Assembly: GCA_938045215.1 (NCBI GenBank)
Contig: CALINF010000174.1
Coordinates: forward strand, 1 to 7,879
Reading direction: 5' to 3'
Source of the DNA: an uncultured Halieaceae bacterium
GTDB taxonomy: Bacteria > Pseudomonadota > Gammaproteobacteria > Pseudomonadales > Halieaceae
DNA: 7,879 nucleotides
Part shown: piece after piece, positions 1-6,143 of the stretch
Numbering within the stretch: position 1 is the stretch's first letter
Layout: each line of letters begins with the position of its first letter
Notes under the pieces: generated by a model
What the model was told of the DNA's origin: nothing
The model's input: the letters and a program-made list of their open reading frames with translations, nothing else
Databases searched by the model: none
Position numbers and translations under genes: made by a program

Positions 1-133
1 CCGATTGTTTCCCCGCTGCACTATATGAGTCGCGATCCCTGGCACAAAGCAACGCGGCTTTCTTGGCATCACGCACATCTTCCCTGATCTGGTGTACAAG
101 AATGCTAGCGATTTCGTTGTGAAGATAGAACAT
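1..133 (-). CDS. possible partial CDS, unknown protein (N-terminal part only)
   Basis: A leftward frame starting at the ATG complementary to 131-133 stays open to the window edge (44 complete codons). The peptide begins MFYLHNEIAS and continues with a helix-like stretch mixing charged and Ala/Leu residues. It lies 26 bases downstream of the dioxygenase stop on the same strand, so it could be the next gene of that unit. I recognise no family. The ribosome site is poor: only GAG about nine bases upstream. The frame is also open upstream of the ATG, so the start is uncertain. It may be a real gene cut by the window or simply a chance open frame. Confidence 0.25.
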   Translation of the reverse strand, partial: MFYLHNEIASILVHQIREDVRDAKKAALLCARDRDSYSAAGKQS

Positions 134-159
134 CAAAACCGGCTCTGACCCCTGATTTG

Positions 160-810
160 CTAACCAAGCACAATATCCCACTGATACACCGGTACTCCTT
201 CATCCTTGCTTGCTACTTGCGTTGCTATCAGCAGCGACCGTAGTTCCTCGGGCGTATCTTCCATGACGGTATCGACTGCGATCAAGGGGTCACCTTCAAA
301 ATACATTTGAGTGGTCAGTGGCGCTCGATCTGGATGCGTCACCTTGAAGTGGATATGACTGCACCGAGTGTTGGTCTCACTAATATCATAGGGGCCAGGT
401 AGTATCGTCTTGAAACCGTACGCGCCGCTATCCCCCGCTTGCATGATGCCCCAGCCCTGAAAGTCTGGATCTAACGGATTGGGGTTAGTGTCATCGGGGT
501 GACTGTAGCGTCCAAAGTGATTAGCCTGCCAAACATCGACTGTGGCACCCTTCAGGGCGTTGCCATCAATATCAAGCACGCGACCACGAACCTGAACAAC
601 CTTGCCGGTCGCTCGGCCCGTACGCCCTTGTATCTGCGTGAGGTCCATATCCATATCATCTTGCTCGGCAATCGGATAAAACGGCCCCTCTGTTTGCGAC
701 GGGGACGCAATGCCTGCCTCGACGATAACGGGTGTCACAAGTAGACTGCCGCCTGACATTCCGAGAATTCGATTGAATCCCCGGCGAGTAATTTTTGTTT
801 TCATTGGCAT
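160..810 (-). CDS. Tat-exported intradiol ring-cleavage dioxygenase (protocatechuate/catechol dioxygenase family)
   Basis: This 216-residue protein belongs to the non-haem Fe(III) intradiol dioxygenases, which open catechol-type rings between the two hydroxyls. The four expected iron ligands are visible: Tyr102 in GRYSH, Tyr141 in PGPY, and His152 and His154 in SHIHF. Arg149, just before them, matches the usual active-site arginine. The family start motif TEGPFYP is at 40-46. The N-terminus has a twin-arginine motif (TRRGF, Arg9-Arg10) followed by a hydrophobic stretch to about residue 30, so the folded, metal-loaded enzyme is probably exported by Tat. The start is supported by AGGAG at 816-820, five bases before the ATG; a second ATG two codons in is eleven bases away. 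The true substrate cannot be read from the sequence, and the protein is shorter than classical PcaH. It overlaps the end of the small ORF upstream, which suggests translational coupling. Confidence 0.9.
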   Translation of the reverse strand: MPMKTKITRRGFNRILGMSGGSLLVTPVIVEAGIASPSQTEGPFYPIAEQDDMDMDLTQIQGRTGRATGKVVQVRGRVLDIDGNALKGATVDVWQANHFGRYSHPDDTNPNPLDPDFQGWGIMQAGDSGAYGFKTILPGPYDISETNTRCSHIHFKVTHPDRAPLTTQMYFEGDPLIAVDTVMEDTPEELRSLLIATQVASKDEGVPVYQWDIVLG

Positions 811-962
811 GCTTGCTCCTTAACAGTATTCAAGACCAGAAAAGGCCTGGAAAGATCGAGCGCGAGATTATTAAAAACCTCCGGATCCACAAACAGCGTT
901 GAGAAGTCAGGTTTTGCCATCGCTCTCAAATCAATATGAGATAGATAGTACTCTGGGGTCAT
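801..962 (-). CDS. small 53-aa ORF upstream of and overlapping the dioxygenase; possible remnant of a phosphoribosyltransferase N-terminus
   Basis: A leftward ATG at 962 has a textbook ribosome site (AGGAG, seven-base spacing). The frame runs 53 codons to a TGA at 803-801, inside the dioxygenase start (10-base overlap). An in-frame TAG lies a short way upstream, so the N-terminus is bounded. The peptide begins MTPEYYLSHIDL. Its middle part (PDFSTLFVDPEVF, then a short helix ending at SRPF, about residues 18-42) reads like the first strand and helix of adenine-type phosphoribosyltransferases. The catalytic PRPP-binding region is absent, and the last dozen residues do not fit that family. It could be a truncated gene whose tail became the ribosome site of the dioxygenase, or a short coupling peptide. 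The site and the overlap are seen directly; the family link is from memory and weak. Confidence 0.45.
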   Translation of the reverse strand: MTPEYYLSHIDLRAMAKPDFSTLFVDPEVFNNLALDLSRPFLVLNTVKEQACQ

Positions 963-1138
963 GCTCTTACTCCTGCGCAGAAGCTAACACAATACATTGC
1001 AACTAAACTCAAGTCTGCATACGTTCTCACAGATTCATCGCATGCCGCAACGCACCTGGCTAACCAATGACGACTAGTAGGCATCAATGGCGGTTCTATG
1101 TTTTCATTGCCTGATTGCAACGAACGTAGCGCCTCCAC

Positions 1139-1372
1139 TTGTCAGTACCTACAGATCCACTGGATGAAGAACGGTTTACGTTTCAGGAAACGAAAGGTGG
1201 ACTGGTGCAGATCGCCTTTAATGGTAAAACAGTCACTCGCCTGACAGGCAAGCTGGCCAGACGATTCCTCAACAAAATTGCGATATGCGATGCTCGAGGT
1301 CGTCAACTTGTGATGGCAAAAGCCACAGGCCACTTCAAACACGGCAACGAGCGCAGTGTAAAGTCCAAGTGA
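1139..1372 (+). CDS. small conserved hypothetical protein (77 aa)
   Basis: The protein is basic and probably cytoplasmic, with no signal peptide or membrane segment. It resembles a family of roughly 65-80 residue proteins common in gammaproteobacteria, recognisable by a beta-rich start (FTFQETKGGLVQIAFNG), a core TGKLARRFLNKI, and a conserved end with ATGHFKHGNER at about 62-72. The function of that family is unknown to me. The only plausible start in frame is TTG; no ATG or GTG precedes the conserved part, and no clear Shine-Dalgarno is visible. It sits just upstream of another small conserved gene on the same strand, with an 83-base gap containing a GC-rich palindrome, so the two may be transcribed separately. 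Confidence 0.7.
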   Translation: MSVPTDPLDEERFTFQETKGGLVQIAFNGKTVTRLTGKLARRFLNKIAICDARGRQLVMAKATGHFKHGNERSVKSK

Positions 1373-1380
1373 TTTTTACC

Positions 1381-1395
1381 CCGCGCTGAGCGCGG
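1381..1395. repeat. perfect GC-rich inverted repeat between the two small genes
   Basis: CCGCGC and GCGCGG form a perfect six-base-pair stem around a TGA loop, eight bases after the stop of the upstream gene. No T-run follows on either strand (the T-run lies before it on the plus strand), so it lacks the form of an intrinsic terminator. It may stabilise the upstream mRNA 3' end or be a protein-binding palindrome. Confidence 0.4.
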
Positions 1396-1455
1396 CATGC
1401 TAAAGTACTGCTCAGATTTGCTGTTGGAACGCGACCCAATAAAAAGGATAAGACT

Positions 1456-1695
1456 TTGCGATTTACCTCCACCACGCTCGAAGAACTAAATCTCCTGTTG
1501 CAGTTTAGCGTTGCAACCTCCAGTACCGGCATAAAAGTGCATTCCACTACCCGTCCCGAGGTAATTGCTGCCTGCGAAAGCCTGTTTGACAAGGGACTGG
1601 TCAGCCAGCGCGACGGGGGTTATCTCACAGATTCGGGCATAGAGGCACTAGGCCATGCGCAAGCACTCTCTGGCTTGCTGGCGGAAAAAAAGTAG
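1456..1695 (+). CDS. TIGR02647 family small protein (79 aa), function unknown
   Basis: The sequence matches my recollection of the TIGR02647 family, small proteins of gammaproteobacteria of about 80 residues. Signature stretches are LEELNLLLQF (about 8-17), GIKVH (25-29), the run around ACESLFDKGL (39-48), and DGGYLTDSGIEALGHAQ (53-69). The second half reads like a winged-helix or antitoxin-sized fold (helix, then 'GL-S-RDGGYLT' wing), so DNA binding is possible but not shown. TTG is the start: it follows AGGA at 1445-1448 with seven-base spacing, and the translation from it aligns with the N-terminus I expect for the family (MxFT). Nothing nearby indicates a pathway. Confidence 0.8.
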   Translation: MRFTSTTLEELNLLLQFSVATSSTGIKVHSTTRPEVIAACESLFDKGLVSQRDGGYLTDSGIEALGHAQALSGLLAEKK

Positions 1696-1790
1696 GAGGT
1701 ACGACGGATACAGTAAAGGGCCATATTCTTAGCCCTGGATGTAATTTCTGCATTTTCTGCTGTCTTTCACCCTGCCCGGCAGAGTATACA

Positions 1791-1819
1791 TTGCCTTAAA
1801 AACCCAATCCCAGTATAAG
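1791..1819 (+). promoter_or_regulatory. sigma-70 type promoter for the SulP transporter
   Basis: TTGCCT (1791-1796, four of six matches to the -35 consensus) is separated by exactly 17 bases from TATAAG (1814-1819, five of six to the -10). The predicted transcription start near 1826 leaves a leader of only about 13 bases before the GTG at 1839. Confidence 0.55.
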
Positions 1820-1838
1820 ACATACACCGCTCGCTCAC

Positions 1839-3503
1839 GTGCAAATTGTAAGGACCTTGAACCTGCTCAACTACTTTGGCCGATCAACTCTACGGGGCGA
1901 CCTGCTTGGCGGTCTAACCGCTGCGATTGTCTCCCTCCCTATGGCATTAACCTTTGGTGTGGCCTCCGGCGCTGGAGCAGAAGCAGGCATTTTCGGGGCC
2001 ATACTCGTTGGTCTGTTTGCAGCGGTATTCGGTGGTACCCCAACCCTGATCTCTGAACCTACTGGTCCCATGACGGTGGTAATGGCCACCGTTGTAACAA
2101 CCCTGATTGCGGCCAATCCCGAGAAAGGGCTGGCCATGGCTTTCACCGTTGTAATGATGGCAGGCGTATTCCAGATTATCTTCGGGACGCTCAAACTTGG
2201 CCGCTACATCACGCAGATGCCCTACAGCGTGATTTCCGGTTTTATGTCCGGCATTGGCCTGATATTGATTATTATTCAACTGGCGCCCTTTACAGGCTCT
2301 GCAGCGCCCCCGGGGGGCGTTGTGGGCACGCTAACTGACCTTCCAGCTATCCTTGGACGGATCAACCCTGTTGAGTTTTTTCTCGGGGTCTTAACGCTGG
2401 CAATTTTGCTGTTCACGCCCAAACGCTTTACCCGGCTGATCCCTCCCCACTTGATTGCCCTTGTTGCAGTGTCATTAGTGTCTGTCTGGTTTTTCTCAGG
2501 CAATGCTATTCAGCGGATTGGTGAAATAAGTATAGGTCTACCCACAATCGTGTTACCGGAGTTTACTGCCGCAGAAACCACAATCATGATCATCGACGCA
2601 ATGGTGCTGGGGATGCTTGGCTGCATTGACTCCATGTTGACGTCTGTTATTGCAGATAACCTCACTCGTACCGAGCACAAGTCAGATAAAGAACTGATTG
2701 GACAAGGCATAGGAAACATCATGTCTGGTTTGTTTGGCGGCTTGCCAGGCGCCGGTGCCACCATGGGCACAGTGGTCAATATCCAGGGTGGGGCCAAATC
2801 TGCTTTTTCAGGCGTATTTCGCGTAGCGTTCTTGCTGATCGCAGTATTTGGTGCATCTGGTTTGATAGAGCAGATACCCCTGGCCGTACTGGCCGGAATA
2901 GCGATTCGGGTGGGAATGAATATTCTGGACTGGAGCTTCATCAAGCGCTCCCACCGGATATCACTGCAATCGACTGGCGTGATGTTTGCTGTTATGTCGC
3001 TTACCGTGTTTGTTGATCTCATTGTGGCTGTTGGTGTGGGCGTATTTATCGCCAATATCATTACCATTGATAAGCTAAGCCGCAGTCAGGAAAAGAATAT
3101 TAAAGCCATTAGCGACATGGATGACGCAACCCCCCTAACCAGGGACGAGAAAGAGTTATTACAAGCGGCAAAAGGTCAGGTGCTGATGGTGTATTTGAGC
3201 GGACCGATGATTTTCGGTGTGGCCAAAGCACTGAGTCGCGAGCATGCTCAAATAGCCGAGCATAAGGCGTTCATCATCGACTTGTCCGATGTCTCCATGC
3301 TTGATGATACTATCTCTCTGGCGATTGAAAACGCTATCAAAGAGGCAGTGGAACTGGATAAGGCAGTATTTCTGGTCGTAACATCAGATGTAACACGAGA
3401 AAAATTAGCTCGCTTACAAATTGATGAGCTGATCGGCACAGATCACATTACTGCAAGTCGTACAATAGCGCTGCAAAAAGCTACCGCCAGCCTCAGTAGC
3501 TAA
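1839..3503 (+). CDS. SulP family inorganic anion transporter with STAS domain, BicA-like (putative sodium-dependent bicarbonate transporter)
   Basis: This 554-residue protein combines a SulP/SLC26 membrane domain (about 18-412, many hydrophobic segments) with a C-terminal cytoplasmic STAS domain (about 446-545, core DLSDVSMLDDT at 481-491). It resembles cyanobacterial BicA along its length as I remember it: ISEPTGPMTVV (71-81), YSVISGFMSGIG (129-140), CIDSMLTS (262-269), GLFGGLPGAGATMG (297-310) and SGPMIFGVAKA (454-464). Asp264 and Thr268 in CIDSMLTS correspond to residues I recall as sodium/bicarbonate site positions in BicA. This favours bicarbonate uptake over sulfate, but substrate is an inference. 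GTG 1839 is preferred because the encoded start (MQIVRTLN) lines up with the BicA N-terminus. There is no Shine-Dalgarno, and the promoter predicts a very short leader. Its stop overlaps the convergent isomerase stop. Confidence 0.88.
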   Translation: MQIVRTLNLLNYFGRSTLRGDLLGGLTAAIVSLPMALTFGVASGAGAEAGIFGAILVGLFAAVFGGTPTLISEPTGPMTVVMATVVTTLIAANPEKGLAMAFTVVMMAGVFQIIFGTLKLGRYITQMPYSVISGFMSGIGLILIIIQLAPFTGSAAPPGGVVGTLTDLPAILGRINPVEFFLGVLTLAILLFTPKRFTRLIPPHLIALVAVSLVSVWFFSGNAIQRIGEISIGLPTIVLPEFTAAETTIMIIDAMVLGMLGCIDSMLTSVIADNLTRTEHKSDKELIGQGIGNIMSGLFGGLPGAGATMGTVVNIQGGAKSAFSGVFRVAFLLIAVFGASGLIEQIPLAVLAGIAIRVGMNILDWSFIKRSHRISLQSTGVMFAVMSLTVFVDLIVAVGVGVFIANIITIDKLSRSQEKNIKAISDMDDATPLTRDEKELLQAAKGQVLMVYLSGPMIFGVAKALSREHAQIAEHKAFIIDLSDVSMLDDTISLAIENAIKEAVELDKAVFLVVTSDVTREKLARLQIDELIGTDHITASRTIALQKATASLSS

Positions 3504-3844
3504 AGCATATTCCGATTGCAGTAGGTAGCTCTTTCAAACTCCCTGACATTGACCGCAATATTGGCAACCTGCGGAAACATCTCCGCAAGCCTCTCGACAA
3601 TAACCCTTGAAAGGTTTGCTTTTTGCTGCGTACTTCGGCCTTCCATGATGTTTGAAAACACATGGATAAAGTCTTCTCGCTTATTCCCCACGATATACGT
3701 TTTGAACGGATTCACTCTTACCTTTATCTCACTTTCATCAAACAGTCCTGTTGAGTTAGCGACAATATGAATCTGTTCATTGATAGCACTCTCACCGTGA
3801 GTCTCCAAAATACGCTCTGAACAATCTACGACAAAATGCGGCAT
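3500..3844 (-). CDS. 5-carboxymethyl-2-hydroxymuconate isomerase family protein (CHMI, HpcD-like)
   Basis: The 114-residue protein begins MPHFVVDCSERI, the hallmark of CHMI proteins of the tautomerase superfamily. Removal of Met exposes the catalytic N-terminal proline (Pro2 in the translation). Other matching features are ANSTGLF (29-35), an arginine in KVRV (Arg43), the GRS motif (69-71) and the closing strand ending near FE. In the homoprotocatechuate pathway CHMI moves a double bond in 5-carboxymethyl-2-hydroxymuconate. No other gene of that pathway is visible here, so the real substrate may differ. The length is slightly below the roughly 126 residues of the E. coli enzyme. GGAG lies about five bases before the ATG. 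It is downstream of the MDR reductase on the same strand, with a strong hairpin between them, so it may be co-transcribed with it. Confidence 0.85.
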   Translation of the reverse strand: MPHFVVDCSERILETHGESAINEQIHIVANSTGLFDESEIKVRVNPFKTYIVGNKREDFIHVFSNIMEGRSTQQKANLSRVIVERLAEMFPQVANIAVNVREFERATYCNRNML

Positions 3845-3870
3845 GGAAACTCCGAACTACTGCATGTATT

Positions 3871-3894
3871 GCGACCAGCGAAACCGCTGGCCGC
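3871..3894 (-). repeat. strong intercistronic hairpin between the MDR reductase and the CHMI-like gene
   Basis: Read on the minus strand, GCGGCCAGCG and CGCTGGTCGC pair over ten positions, with one G-U wobble and a four-base GTTT loop. On the plus strand the same site has an A-C mismatch, so it folds best in the leftward transcript. No T-run follows, so it is not a standard intrinsic terminator. It could be a processing or stability element between two cistrons, or a pause site. It ends 26 bases before the CHMI-like start. Confidence 0.6.
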
Positions 3895-3918
3895 ACCTAC
3901 TCTTAAGTCCAAGAAATT

Positions 3919-5025
3919 TCAGCTTTTGTTTGGCACAATCAGCACCTTGCCATTTCTTCCGCCTTGAGCAGCGCGGGATACGGCAGCTTTGATTTCGCTA
4001 ATCGAGAAACGTGAATCAACGCTGGCTTTTATAGCCCCACTGGCGACCAGCGGTATGATTTCTCCCAGAGCTGCCTGCTTTTGCTCCATAGTGGATATTT
4101 CAAACCACTTGGACAACCAGAAACCGCGTACCCGAATATCGTTGAAGATGGTAATCGGGGTATATAAGCTGCCGGCTTTTCCTGACAGTGCGCCATAGGC
4201 TACTACTGTACCGCCATAGCCCAGGCTGTTGACCAGACGAGTAAATGTATCGCCACCCACTGCATCAATCGCTAGCGACACGGGGGCGTTACCAGCTGCT
4301 GCAGCGATTTGTTCCGCCAGGTCTGGGCCATCTATCAATACTGCATCGGCACCCAATGCCTTCAACTCATCGGCAAGACCCTCACGGCGAACAACATTGA
4401 TCGTCTTGATTCCCCGCTGCTTGGCCAGTTGGATCACATAGCTCCCAACCGCTGAATTGGCGGCACTCTGCACGACCCAATCACCTTCTTTAAGGTCGGT
4501 GAATGAGTTAAGCATCAGCAAGGCTGTAAGCGGGTTTACCACGGTCATTGAAAGTTGCTCTATCACCTCGGAGCTGGGGCCACCAAGGTCTGGCAGAGGA
4601 ATAAAGCTGGCTGCCGGGGCAACTAACTCTTCACTCCAGGTACTACCACCCGCCAGAAGCACCAGTTGACCTGCTTTCAGGTGAGTAACCTCGGGCGATG
4701 CTTCTATCACCCGGCCAACACCCTCGTTGCCGGGTGTGGAAGGCAGTACGGGATCTACACCATACTTACCGGCAATCTGTAACAACGTGGCCGGATGAAT
4801 AGGCGTTGCCAGAACACTGACTCTGACTTCACCTGCTTGCAGCGGCATACGAGTGCCCGTTTTGACTTCCAGCACCTGCGCAGGATCACCAACTTTATTG
4901 AGCTCGACGTAGCTAAATGTCGAAGCCGGCACTTGTGAAGCAGCGCCAGAGGTGTCCTGCGCCACAACTAAAGACGGCGTGCTTAACAGAACAGCTAATA
5001 CTGATAAAATGGAGAAAGCTTTCAT
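3919..5025 (-). CDS. exported zinc-independent MDR oxidoreductase, MECR/ETR-like (2-enoyl reductase or quinone reductase type)
   Basis: From the ATG at 5025 this encodes 368 residues. Residues 1-22 form a Sec signal peptide: MKAF start, hydrophobic core, cleavage likely after LVVA. The rest is a medium-chain dehydrogenase/reductase: N-terminal GroES-like domain with IHPATLLQIAGKYG (76-89) and PGNEGVGR (98-105), then a Rossmann domain with AANSAVGSYVIQLAK (188-202) and NVVRRE (210-215), where the double arginine suggests NADPH. GFWLSKW (301-307) also fits the mitochondrial enoyl reductase group. Tyr88 matches the position of its catalytic tyrosine, and structural-zinc cysteines are absent. The frame extends upstream to a TTG at 5148 with an ATG at 5052. 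I chose 5025 because it starts a clean signal peptide, with a weak GGGA seven bases upstream; 5052 has no ribosome site. A periplasmic location is unusual because NADPH is not normally available there. Confidence 0.82.
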   Translation of the reverse strand: MKAFSILSVLAVLLSTPSLVVAQDTSGAASQVPASTFSYVELNKVGDPAQVLEVKTGTRMPLQAGEVRVSVLATPIHPATLLQIAGKYGVDPVLPSTPGNEGVGRVIEASPEVTHLKAGQLVLLAGGSTWSEELVAPAASFIPLPDLGGPSSEVIEQLSMTVVNPLTALLMLNSFTDLKEGDWVVQSAANSAVGSYVIQLAKQRGIKTINVVRREGLADELKALGADAVLIDGPDLAEQIAAAAGNAPVSLAIDAVGGDTFTRLVNSLGYGGTVVAYGALSGKAGSLYTPITIFNDIRVRGFWLSKWFEISTMEQKQAALGEIIPLVASGAIKASVDSRFSISEIKAAVSRAAQGGRNGKVLIVPNKS

Positions 5026-5093
5026 AATGATATCCCGAAGATAGTTCTTCATAGTGATAAGTGGAGATTGGTCGATGAGCGCCTCTGAAACTT

Positions 5094-5142
5094 GAAACCC
5101 TTCGAACGCCCCGAGCTTACGCTGCGAGCTGAGGTGGGTTTC
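5094..5142 (-). promoter_or_regulatory. possible structured 5' leader of the MDR reductase gene
   Basis: On the minus strand GAAACCC (5142-5136) and GGGTTTC (5100-5094) are perfect seven-base complements. Between them CCTCAGCT pairs with AGCT-C-GGGG, leaving one bulged base. Together they can form a long interrupted hairpin about 70 bases upstream of the chosen start. No known riboswitch class is recognised. It counts only if the transcript starts upstream of 5142, which I cannot show. Confidence 0.3.
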
Positions 5143-5270
5143 TCCCAATCAAACCGGCGCCAAAATGGATGCGTATGATAACCCAAAGTGAAGCGCTGCC
5201 CGCAAAAAAATGCCGCTAAAAGAGCAAATCTGACAGGCATCAGTCACACTAGACTCTCACCACACCAACC

Positions 5271-5284
5271 GGAGTAACCCCTTG
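5271..5284 (+). promoter_or_regulatory. ribosome binding site that fixes the rsuA TTG start
   Basis: GGAG at 5271-5274 sits seven bases before TTG 5282-5284. The translation from this TTG begins directly with the S4-domain sequence (PRLDRHLSEYLG), as expected for RsuA, so the rare start is well supported. Confidence 0.6.
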
Positions 5285-6016
5285 CCACGCCTGGATCGCC
5301 ATCTCAGCGAGTATCTTGGTATCAAACGCAGCGATGTACGTTTGCTACTGGCGCAGGGACGTGTTCAGGTTGATGGCAAGACCGCCACTGAAATCAACCA
5401 GGTCATCAGCAGGTTCAGCGTGGTGGAATGCGATGGCAATAGGACGCTGGCAAACACCCCCCGCTATCTGATGCTGCACAAGCCCGCAGGGGTAGTCAGC
5501 GCCACAGAGGATCACACGCACCGTACGGTTATCGATCTACTGGAGCAACCCTGGAAGGATCAACTGCATATCGTGGGACGGTTGGATTTCAATACAACCG
5601 GTTTGGTGCTACTTACCAATGACGGGCGCTGGTCGCGTCAGCTCTCAATGCCAGGGTCAAATCTGATAAAACGATATCGAGTACAGGTAGAACAACCCCT
5701 ATCCAGCGCATATATAGAAGCATTTCAGCGGGGTTTTTACTTTGAGTACGAGGGTATCAACACCCTGCCTGCCGAGCTGAAGATTCTCAGCGAGTTTGAA
5801 GCCGAGGTGGGCCTGGTCGAGGGCCGCTACCACCAGATTAAGCGTATGTTCGGTCAGTTCGATAACAAGGTATTGGGTATTCACCGATTTGCGGTCGGCT
5901 CACTTGTGCTGGGTGCTGATCTCGCTCCCGGACACAGCAGACTGCTCAAACCGGCTGAGCTGGCGGCATTGTCCATTAAGATAGGTCACAACAATTCTTG
6001 CACCGCAGGGCGTTAA
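5282..6016 (+). CDS. rsuA: 16S rRNA pseudouridine(516) synthase RsuA
   Basis: The 244-residue protein has the RsuA/RluB/E/F layout. An N-terminal S4 RNA-binding domain (about 1-48, RLDRHLSEYLGIKRSDVR and VQVDG) is followed by a catalytic domain with YLMLHKPAG (62-70), GRLDFNTTGLVLLTNDG (99-115) and EGRYHQIKRMF (180-190). Asp102 in GRLD is the catalytic aspartate. Comparison with E. coli RsuA from memory (GRLDIDTTGLVL, EGRYHQVKRMF, DLAPGEYR against DLAPGHSR here) favours RsuA over RluE or RluF. RsuA converts U516 of 16S rRNA to pseudouridine during small-subunit assembly. It is slightly longer than the E. coli protein (231), with a short extra tail. The start is TTG with a good GGAG. It is divergent from the MDR reductase and probably transcribed alone. 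Confidence 0.9.
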   Translation: MPRLDRHLSEYLGIKRSDVRLLLAQGRVQVDGKTATEINQVISRFSVVECDGNRTLANTPRYLMLHKPAGVVSATEDHTHRTVIDLLEQPWKDQLHIVGRLDFNTTGLVLLTNDGRWSRQLSMPGSNLIKRYRVQVEQPLSSAYIEAFQRGFYFEYEGINTLPAELKILSEFEAEVGLVEGRYHQIKRMFGQFDNKVLGIHRFAVGSLVLGADLAPGHSRLLKPAELAALSIKIGHNNSCTAGR

Positions 6017-6095
6017 GAAAGAGCGAAGCGCTAAGTAGAAGATACGACACCGGATAGTAACAAGGCCACCGCCCAACCCAGCCAGCATCGATTTC

Positions 6096-6104
6096 TGCCA
6101 TAAT
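6096..6104 (+). promoter_or_regulatory. possible extended -10 promoter for the MBL-fold hydrolase
   Basis: TGCCATAAT fits the extended -10 pattern (TG, one base, then CATAAT with five of six matches to TATAAT). No good -35 element lies 16-18 bases upstream, which is tolerated by extended -10 promoters. Transcription would start near 6111, about 33 bases before the ATG at 6144. Confidence 0.35.
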
Positions 6105-6143
6105 GCACCCTGTTACCTGCCCAATATCGAATGAGGCTGCTCT

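Noticed and set aside
1717..1736. AGGGC/GCCCT hairpin after the TIGR02647 gene as a terminator
   Set aside because: Only five pairs with a ten-base loop and no T-run after it.
5026..5148. N-terminal extension of the MDR reductase to TTG 5148 or ATG 5052
   Set aside because: Neither start has a ribosome site, and the extension would place 41 or 9 extra residues before a well-formed signal peptide.
5049..5240. Leftward 63-codon frame between the MDR reductase and rsuA
   Set aside because: No recognisable family, it overlaps the structured leader, and its start has no convincing ribosome site.
6020..6034. AGCG-AAG-CGCT hairpin after rsuA as a terminator
   Set aside because: The stem is four pairs and purine-rich sequence follows, so it has no terminator form.
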